DNA of 20,495 nt from the NCBI GenBank assembly GCA_900617975.1, contig UZAE01013641.1:1-20495 (forward strand). The letters run 5' to 3'. Below the pieces are notes generated by a model. It saw only the letters and a list, made by a program, of their open reading frames with translations, did not search any database and had not been told where the DNA came from. Position 1 is the stretch's first letter. Every line of letters starts with the position of its first letter. This DNA comes from Rodentolepis nana (taxonomy: Eukaryota > Platyhelminthes > Cestoda > Cyclophyllidea > Hymenolepididae). Shown here one piece after another: positions 10,201 to 19,200 of the stretch. The position numbers and the translations under genes are program-made.

Positions 10201-13200
10201 ATAATGTGATGATTAAGAGTAATTAGAAGTGTGTGCGTGCCCTTATAATGAGTTCCTAATCGGCTTGTCGGTGAAGTGGTTCTATTTTATCTGTCAACGA
10301 AAATTCCTTTTTTGCTGAGTTCTTTTTTATTAGCAGGGGAATTTTATCCCATATTTTAGCGTAAACTATCCGCTCAAACCATTGATATCGATATTATGGA
10401 TATTGAAGGGTCCAGTGAAAAAGAATTCTTGACAGTAAGTTCTTCCATTATATATAAATACGTAGATATCCAGTTTTATTTTAACCAAGAGTTCATCATC
10501 ACTTTAGATTCGAAAGAATTTGATTGACAATAAGGAGGGTGTTAACATTCTGGATGACTTCGCCGTATTCATGGATGAGGTATGTTGCCTTGGGAATACG
10601 AATCCCACGAATTCCTTCGATGAGGTATTATCGATGTCCGTCACAGCTTAAAGAAAATACGTCTCCCTTTAATGTGAAGCTTTGTTCCCAATGCTAGAAG
10701 TTTGTTGAGTTTCGTAGTTTCCCATGACAACCCAATTGATTTGTATCGTGTTGAAACCGGAAGTAGACATTAAACAAGCATCAGCTCACTGTACGGAAGT
10801 TAGATAATGGTGGCAAATATATATTAGCAGTTGAGGAAAGAAGAATGATTCAGAAGTGTCACTCACTAGTATTTGTGACGTTTCAGTGGATGTTCTTAAA
10901 TGCGGAATAAGTAGTATATCCTAGAAAGCCTCAATTATTTCTGAACCGACGGTTAAATCATTGAAAAATCGTTCGCCAAACTACTGTCTCAATACTATAC
11001 GTCCTATTACTCTCCTGTCATTTAACTGCGGGTAGAGCGGTGATGGGTAAATAAGGTTGAAGGAGATTTTAGCCATCTCAGAGTATCCATGATTGAAGTC
11101 CTGTGCCAAGTGCCATTCTGCTCTTTTGATTTTTGGGAAAATAAAATTATTTGTAGTGACAGTACTGGTCATCATATGTTTCACATTGAAATTCTGGTTC
11201 AACAACTAAGCCTTGTATTCGCTTTCAACTCTCTTCTGTCCCATCTACCTCATCATTTATCCAACTCATTATTGAACCATTTCATATACCTTCCAGCATT
11301 GAAATAAATCTCAACTTCTAATTAAGTCATAATTTAAACAAAGCTGCTTTCATTTCTTGCTATATTTGTTTTCCCTTAGAACCATGCGCATCGTACACTC
11401 CGAACATACGCTTATACACCCATCCCAAATACTGAATATAGGTAAATTCGAGATAAAGTTGTCAAACAGTGTGCTCTTATTTTGAATGCGATGAATATAT
11501 ATTTTTACTTTTCACTACACCATCTCTCTAGCATTTGTCTCGTAACGGCCACGGAGCGAGATACTGATGTTCAATTTCTCTCTCAAAAGGAGCTCTTGAA
11601 AACCACTGACAGTGCAGTTTACATCAGGGGTGGTAAGTACCAATGGCAAAACTACGTTTGTTTCCAAGCTCTATTCTTCAATTTCAATACTGATTGTTTT
11701 TAGCTGAAATGACATCTCTGCCACTGCCTGTGAAAGTAGTGTTAGCACCAATCTTAGCCAACTGTCGAAAGCCGAGTTTTTCAAGAATTCTAGCCCCGCC
11801 GACGACTACGACTGCGACCACGCCGACCACAACAACGACGACCACAACAACTACAACCACCACCACGAAGGCTCCAACAACTACACAGTCGACAACTACG
11901 AGTCATGATATATTTAATGATCTTTTCAGAATTTGGGAGACTACTGAAGCGCCCGATGAGGATGAGGATGAGGTGAAGGTGGATGTGGTGGAGGGGAAAA
12001 ATGGAAGCGAACAAAATGAGAATATTCGAAGGAAACGCGGTGATTTCCCCAAGGATTCAGCGGGAATGAAGGAGATCGAAAAAGTCCTCCGATTTATAGA
12101 TGAATATGATTTCGGTAAATAGTGTGAATAACTTTTTCACTTCATTTTACTCCTAATTTCTCCAGCATTTTGAGTGATACCAAATTGGGAAGGGAGGAGG
12201 TGTGAATGAATTCATGTAGCCAACAATCAATCGAAAACAATTAGATTGCGCCATGCAGATATTGCTAATGTAACGACCGCCAGCGTATACTTAGAAAGCT
12301 CCATTAAGGTGGCAAAATCTGGATATTCTTCTACAAAGCTTCGGTGGAACAAATTCTTTGAATCAGATTGGCTCGTTTGATGGCAGTTAGCACCTTAATT
12401 AAAAGAAATTTTTTGTCATCTTTACTTTTGTCTTGAAGGTGATTGGATAGCACTTGAAGTGTATGTTAGTCCAATTTTACAAAATTATTGAAATTTGCTG
12501 ATGATAGAAGAGCAAATCCACAATATGACCACTTTACAAGTCTGTCAGGTAAGAGAACAGGAAATCAGTGCCCATCAGCACACATCCAATAATGTGAATG
12601 AGCACTTGCGCTGTCTAATTCCGGCCAATAAGGAAACTGTATGGGTTGCGTTTCTCACCAAAAGATTATTTTTCTATCATAGTCGAATATTGGGGTTGCA
12701 ACAACAAGTGGAATTGTTTATTCATTTATACCAAATGGCAGGCGTTTTGATAGTTATCATTAGCCCTTTAGTTGACTTCAGGCTTCACAGAGGGGAAGAA
12801 ACATCGAAGTGAAAGAAATTCGAGAGGGGGGGGGAAAGAAGAGTGTTTCGAAGACGAAGGTAGAAAAGATAGAAAAAAGGTGAGGTGAGTACTGTGAAAA
12901 GTCGAATATGACATACAGTGGGACCATGGCAGTTTGAAGTCAGCTGCCGGTTTATAGACTTTTTTGCCGTATGAGTATACGTTGCCAGGGTGCACCACGT
13001 GGAGGTAAGTCTATCGCACACCCCACAAGTGGAATTGTGAAGTATCCGTCTTGATCAGCTAATCACATTTTAGAACTTTTCACAATATGCATTTGATTTA
13101 ACACGCCAATAACCGTTATTTGAGCATATCTAAGTCCTTCGATGTTGATTTTCCAATTTACCCTAAATTCAAATGAGCGCCTTGGAAAAATAGTGAATTC

Positions 13201-16200
13201 TGTGCATCCTTTGATCAACAATAATCAACGTTCGCCTAGTTTAGAACTGTTATCCCTTAATTCAGTAAACATGTATGATGCCTCCACGTCGCCGACGAAC
13301 ATCATACGCGGGAAAATTGACCAATATGGGAAAAAAATTTGAATTGGTTTTGAAGTAATTCCCATTTCAATCCTCAGTCGATATGGGAACGACGTTCCTG
13401 ACTGACTGACTGACTGACTCATTTCAATAGCCTTGCAATCCAATGTTGTTTATAAGGGTGAAAATTTAGATTTCAAAATTTATGTCAAGTGAAAATATGG
13501 ATATCGCCTAGAACAACTAACCGAAGCATGATTTAATCTGAAGTCCAGGATGCCTCAAATGAAATTCGAACCATTTCTGAAAAGGAAAACAGAAATCCAC
13601 TTTCAATAGCGACATCATGGGCTCGTTTAACGTCTCATCAGCCGGAGAATTCAAAAAACAACTTTATTTGAGAGGTCAACGGCAAGGAGATAATTAATCC
13701 CTGTTTCAAATCAGATTGCGAAACCTTTAACAAAAAGTTTTCGGTCAGTTTTTCATGAGTTTTAAGACGGTTTATTTCAATTTAAGTAACTTATTTCTTA
13801 GAAGAAAGACTGTTTAGAACGCTTTTTTACCTATTCTTCATGAAAAATTTGTAAAAGACCCTGAGTTTTAACAAAAAAGCACGCTTCGATTGATTTACAT
13901 CAGGGGATATTATGTTATAGGTACGATTACTAACAGATGAAGGTCAAAGTTTCTCAAGACATCAGGTCTCAAATTTACTTTATCCAATCGCAAGACGAGA
14001 ATTATAGCAAAGCTAGAGTTTTCATCACCAGGGCTTGACAAGCCATTTAGGAAACAGACACATTGGGAAGACAGAAAGTGCATAATAACTGGAAGCACAA
14101 AGTATTATCAGGAATTTATATTTGACCCAATGACTTTGTGATTTCTACCAGGAAACTTAGCGCTGCAGACCCAGTGAATCTTTCCTTCTAACAAGGCCTT
14201 GGAAGGCTGTCATTTTAACTTCCGGGGTGCCATATCGGTGTCCCATATGGGGGTTAGTAAAGAGTACCCTTCAATGGGCTTGATACTTTCATAAGAATTT
14301 TGTTACTAATGCCCATAACGTTACTGGAGAAAAAACCAGTTCACTTAGATAGACACAATTTTTAGTTGAAATCTTTAAATTTTACTGGGTGGAGAGATTA
14401 CTCCAACCTCCTGATGTACTTTGCCCAGCTATTTCATTATTTAAAATCACGCTTTGTTGCGTATTAAATTAGAAGATCGCATTAAGAGTGTGTGCGTCAA
14501 AAGTAATGAGCTTATCAATCTCAGCGGAGTTGTTTCAAAGTTTAGAGTCGTGCTTAATAAGATACTAAAACTTGCATCTCACAAAGGAGGCGCAAAAATC
14601 AAAGAACTTAAATCCATCATGCTGCTTCTGATTAGAGGCGTGACTCGGAAATAAGCGTTCCTTCTCTCCCTCCTCATCACTTAATCACTTGTGCACGCAC
14701 GCACGCACGCACGGGCGCACGCGCGCTCATTTGTGTGTTCACAAAGTCTGTTTGAAGTTTATCGGCAACGCCAACGGCAACGGCGGCGGCGGCGGTGGTG
14801 GTGGTGGTGGTGGTGGAGGTGGCGTATGATGGCTTGTGATTGCGATTTATGTGAGCTGAGAACAGTTTGATGTGAGTTGTGTTGCAGGACCTGACACCGG
14901 TACTTTCTCACTATTACTGGCCTTCTCTCTCTATGAAGTTTAAATAACCCTAATTAAGGCTGTGTCGCTTCAATATCTTCTAACCAATTACTAACAGTGT
15001 TAATAGCTGAGGTAAACTCAACATGGAGAAGAGAAATAAAAATTTCACCCTTTTCAAAGCCTATTAAATTAATATTAATTTCCTCCGTCTCTAATATTGA
15101 AACTCTAGCAACGATAATAAGGATGACGATTTTTTAAAATGGCTAAGTCTGCTAAGGGTATTATTTCAAATGGCAGGCTTTATGATATTTATCACTAGCC
15201 ATTAAACTTTGACTTCAGCTTCCCCCAAGGGAGGGGGGGGGGGTATATATATAGCAGTTAATTAGCCGTCTTCTTGCTTCCCAGTATCTCTGGCTTTCCG
15301 TCGTTGTCTTAAGGGCTGGACACCGAATCAAGTGGGTCTTCTCCATTTCCTCATGNTCTGGCCAACCACATTACTGAATGTTTACCAATGCATCAATAAT
15401 CACGTGACCTGATAGACACCTATTCTACTTCACCAATAATTAATTGCCGCTTGAGAATTTCAGGAACTTGTTGACAGTTCTCAATTAATGTGTCGTTTGA
15501 AAGTATTTGGTGTTTAATTGCGGATCATTATTTAAGACCCCATTTTCAGTGAATTTGGATCGTAGCCTATACTTTTTTATCTTTGTCCTAGGAGATATGA
15601 GTTGACATATCGAAAGATTTATCATTTTTTCTCTATTTTAAAATGCTAAACTGGTTAATAGTTTATCATGATCCAATCTAAGTAATTAATGAACCAAAAA
15701 TGTCTTCATTCAAGATGATGCGAGTACTTCTTCCAACGGTACTCTAGCTTTCACTAATCTCAGCTATCATTAAGACTCCATTAATTTTTTCAGGTTGTCC
15801 TTTAATGAATGCCATCATTTCTTTCTGTGGTTTTAATTTCTGTTTTTAAAATGATTGGAAAATTAACTTAGTGCTCTTTGTCTCTAAAGGAAACACATTC
15901 TACGATGGCCACTTTATGTCCGACCTCCTGGTTGGTTTGAACGTTCTACGGGATTGGAAGTCAACTAGGATGTCCAATTACGTCATGGCTCGTTCAGTTT
16001 TCTTCACATCCGGATTGGGTTTCATTTATCCACCAGAGTAAGTGGCTTCATCCCTTTCGGTAATGCCTTCATTAAGGCTAATTAAAGGCCTAATTGTTGG
16101 TGCTTCCTTTTATAGTGTGAAACAGAAGTTCGAACCACTTCTAACGGCCGATTTTGCCAACTCTTCCATTTGGCAACGAGTACTTGACTCTCATGGCATG

Positions 16201-19200
16201 ATATTTTGGCTCCAGCCTCAGCTGTCTAGTGCGTACAATTTTGATTTAATTAGACTGCTTATTGAGTTATAGCCAATTATAAATTGAATTCATCATGCTG
16301 ATATTAAATCATGATTCCATAAGCTTGCTACCACTCGATCATTACTTTCTATTGATTATTCATTGTTCCTGCTGGTCATAATGTATGCATTTTTATAGAG
16401 TTTAATCACTTCAGTCGAATTTTAAAAAATATATATATATATGCGTAATTTCTCTTATAAAGGTCACTTGCTGTCTTAAATTTAGGACAGAGAGTATGGC
16501 CTTATTGTTGAGCTATCTATCCGTGTCTTAACAATTAGACCTCTAAAAACGAGGTCCTATTTTTGTGTATATTTAAAGGAGGCATATTCCTTTGCTGCTT
16601 TAATTCTTGGTGTCGGGTATTCGACGGAAGCTGGTACTCTCGCAAACCTTGGAATGGGGCTTTGTCGTACGTAGCCTGATACAGGGGTTGACAACGGTCA
16701 CATAAATGTCGCGCTTATCATATAGCATGACAGTCGGAGGGTGGAAAGCGTGATCAACATCTATTTATTTATTTATTTCAAATGGCAGGCGTTTTGGTAG
16801 ATATCATTAGCCATTTAGCTGACTTCGGGCTTCACAGAGGGAAGGAACATCAAAGTAGCAGAAAGTCGAGGGGTGGGAACAGAAGAGCGATTCACAGATG
16901 TAAAAGAGACAGACAGCCACAAAGGCAGAAAAAAGGTGAGGTGAGTACTGTGAAAGGAGTCGAATATGACAACCAGGGGGGTCGTGGTAGTTTGAAGTCA
17001 GAAGTCAAATGCCGGTTAATAGACTTTTGCCGTATGAGTATACGTTGCCCAGGGTGCACCACGTGGAGGTAAGTCTATTGCACGCCCTACGTTTGAATAT
17101 ATAGAGTGGTTAAGTAAGAATGTAACTTTGTACTTTAATTTCTTTCGAACTTAATCAACCAGAAATATCTTGACAGAGAGGCCAAACTCCTATCTCCAAG
17201 TTATAGAGGTTTTGTATTAGCTAAAAGCAATCCATTATTAGCAATGAAGCCAAAAGTAGTACAAATAACTTATTATCAGCCATAACAAACAATTAGTATA
17301 AACACCTACAACATCATTTTTATCCGTAATGTGACTATCTATTTGTAATTCTGGTCAGATAAACTATATCTGCGTTATCCCTTGTCTATATCCTCAAATA
17401 TTATAGCTTTCAGCCATTTTTAATTTCAGAGCCAATTATTCCTGTCTATGAGGAGGTTCCAGTCTTTACATTCCCCACCACCGAGTCGACTGATAGTAAG
17501 TTGCATTCCATGAATTCGGCCGTATCATCATTTCTAATTTTATCATTGTTGTCTTAGAAGAAATAATATTTATCCCAAGTTTTCTTTGCCTCTGAACTAA
17601 TGAATAAGAGATACATATAATGTTTATTTAATTAATGAATGTTTAAATCTAATAGACCTTGGTATGTCACACTTTGCTTGCATGAAAATGTTTACTAATT
17701 AAAAGTGCGAAGCACTTTAAAAGGTGAAAAATGCAATTCTACGTATTTTCGTCTTCAGTCACTGACACAACGGAACAAATGGATGGCCCCACAGATCCCT
17801 CAGTACCTGAAGAATGTAAGTTTCCACTTCGCTTAATTTGCTTCTCGAATCGGTAGTAAGAACCTACTTACTTATTTATATGAATATACTTTAAACAACA
17901 CTATTTGAATACCTTGTCCTCTTTATTTTGGAATGAGTTTTGTGAATTCCGACACAGAATTTTGCAGCTTTCAGTATAAGAAGTCCATGTCGTGGAAAAA
18001 GTATGTAGCGTTTTCAGATTCTTGATTATATTGCACCTAGGGATTATTGATCAGGAATTGAAAGGGGGATTGACCATTCTTCTTTGGAAATCTCTCCTGA
18101 AAAGAGCTTTTAGATTACAATTTTGAAGAAAATGGAGGAGAATTCAATTTGACGACTTTCCGTTTTGTGCTTCCATGGGAATAGGCCCTTGTCAATACCT
18201 CGTTTAAATTCGTTTTTTGCTTGGCTAAAAATAATGATCACCCTGTCTGTGTGAAAGCATCACTTTCATCCTCTCAGTAATGTGTCAACATCACCTTTCG
18301 CTGATCATGCTCGAATTCAAGCAGTTGAGATCACGTTTGTTTGATGTGGTTATAAATAATGAAATTTCACATCTTTTACTTAAATTCGCTATATTTATAT
18401 ATAATTATCTTTAAACGCCTTTCTTTTTCATTACCAACAGAGTGTTAATGACGTTTATTAAAATGTGCGTGCACTCAAATTGAGATTGCTTCAGCTCACG
18501 TATATTAGGAAAATTTTTGGTTTTTAAATCCATCATGACGTATTTCTTTTTTATTTTTTTGCAAAATACTTTTAGATTGGTCTGGTCTTCCTCCAATTCC
18601 CGGATTCGAGATCACTAAGAGAGGTAATACCCTCTTAAAATCTCTTTAATTTAATATTATTTGAAATTTCAATTTAAATCGCATTTTGTTTGTCTAATCG
18701 AGAGATTTTTTTAATGTTCACCATAAACTTTGTCTCTCTGTGTCTTTATTGTTATTTTTCGACAGGAAATAAACGACAAATTTGTCATGAATTTAGTTAA
18801 ATAAATAAATAATTTAGTAAAAATTGCTGCGATTGATTATATCGGATTTGTGCGCATTTATTTTCACATGACCAATAGATTCGTAGATTTTTATCCGAAA
18901 ATCCGTCACTACTCTTTGATCATATCATTTTTCAATGCTTTTTTTAGAAAATGTAAACAGTTAAGTAGGTTTCAAGAGTTTTTTTCTTAATTAATATTTT
19001 ACAATTTTTGTCTTGCAAGTTTATTCTTTTGCCTCTAAAAGCTATCGTTAGTGATATGTCTGCAAACTCAACGAGTTACCATTCGAATCAGATGTCTTTC
19101 ATTTGGGTCAAAATAGGATTTAGTCAGGAGGTACATAGTATTCGACAAAATCTTTACTGGAACGATTAATTGGAGTAAAGGAAGTGAATTAGCAAAATTT

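Larger units (their letters stand above)
12115..15889 (+). other. Largest intron, with SINE copies 6 and 7 and simple repeats
   Basis: 3775-nt phase-1 intron. It contains SINE copies at 12718-13024 and about 15160-15242, a GACT tetranucleotide run near 13398-13419, alternating purine-pyrimidine (GCAC)n at about 14693-14728, and (GGC/GGT)n at about 14780-14822. One ambiguous base (n) is at 15356. Several 60-80-codon open frames (for example 14454-14654) have no motif. A GC-richer stretch at about 15258-15370 may be a further unrecognised repeat. Confidence 0.7.

Noticed and set aside
14454..14654. Lys-rich 66-codon open frame
   Set aside because: No recognised domain, no suitable splice context in the channel reading phase and no good start. 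Chance ORF.
15356..15356. Ambiguous base n
   Set aside because: Single base-call uncertainty in an intron; no effect on any call.
16782..17072. Open frame MAGVLVDIISHLADF... and similar frames at 9740-10003 and 12768-13021
   Set aside because: They lie within the SINE-like repeats. The frames differ or break between copies, and no single protein is conserved on either strand.
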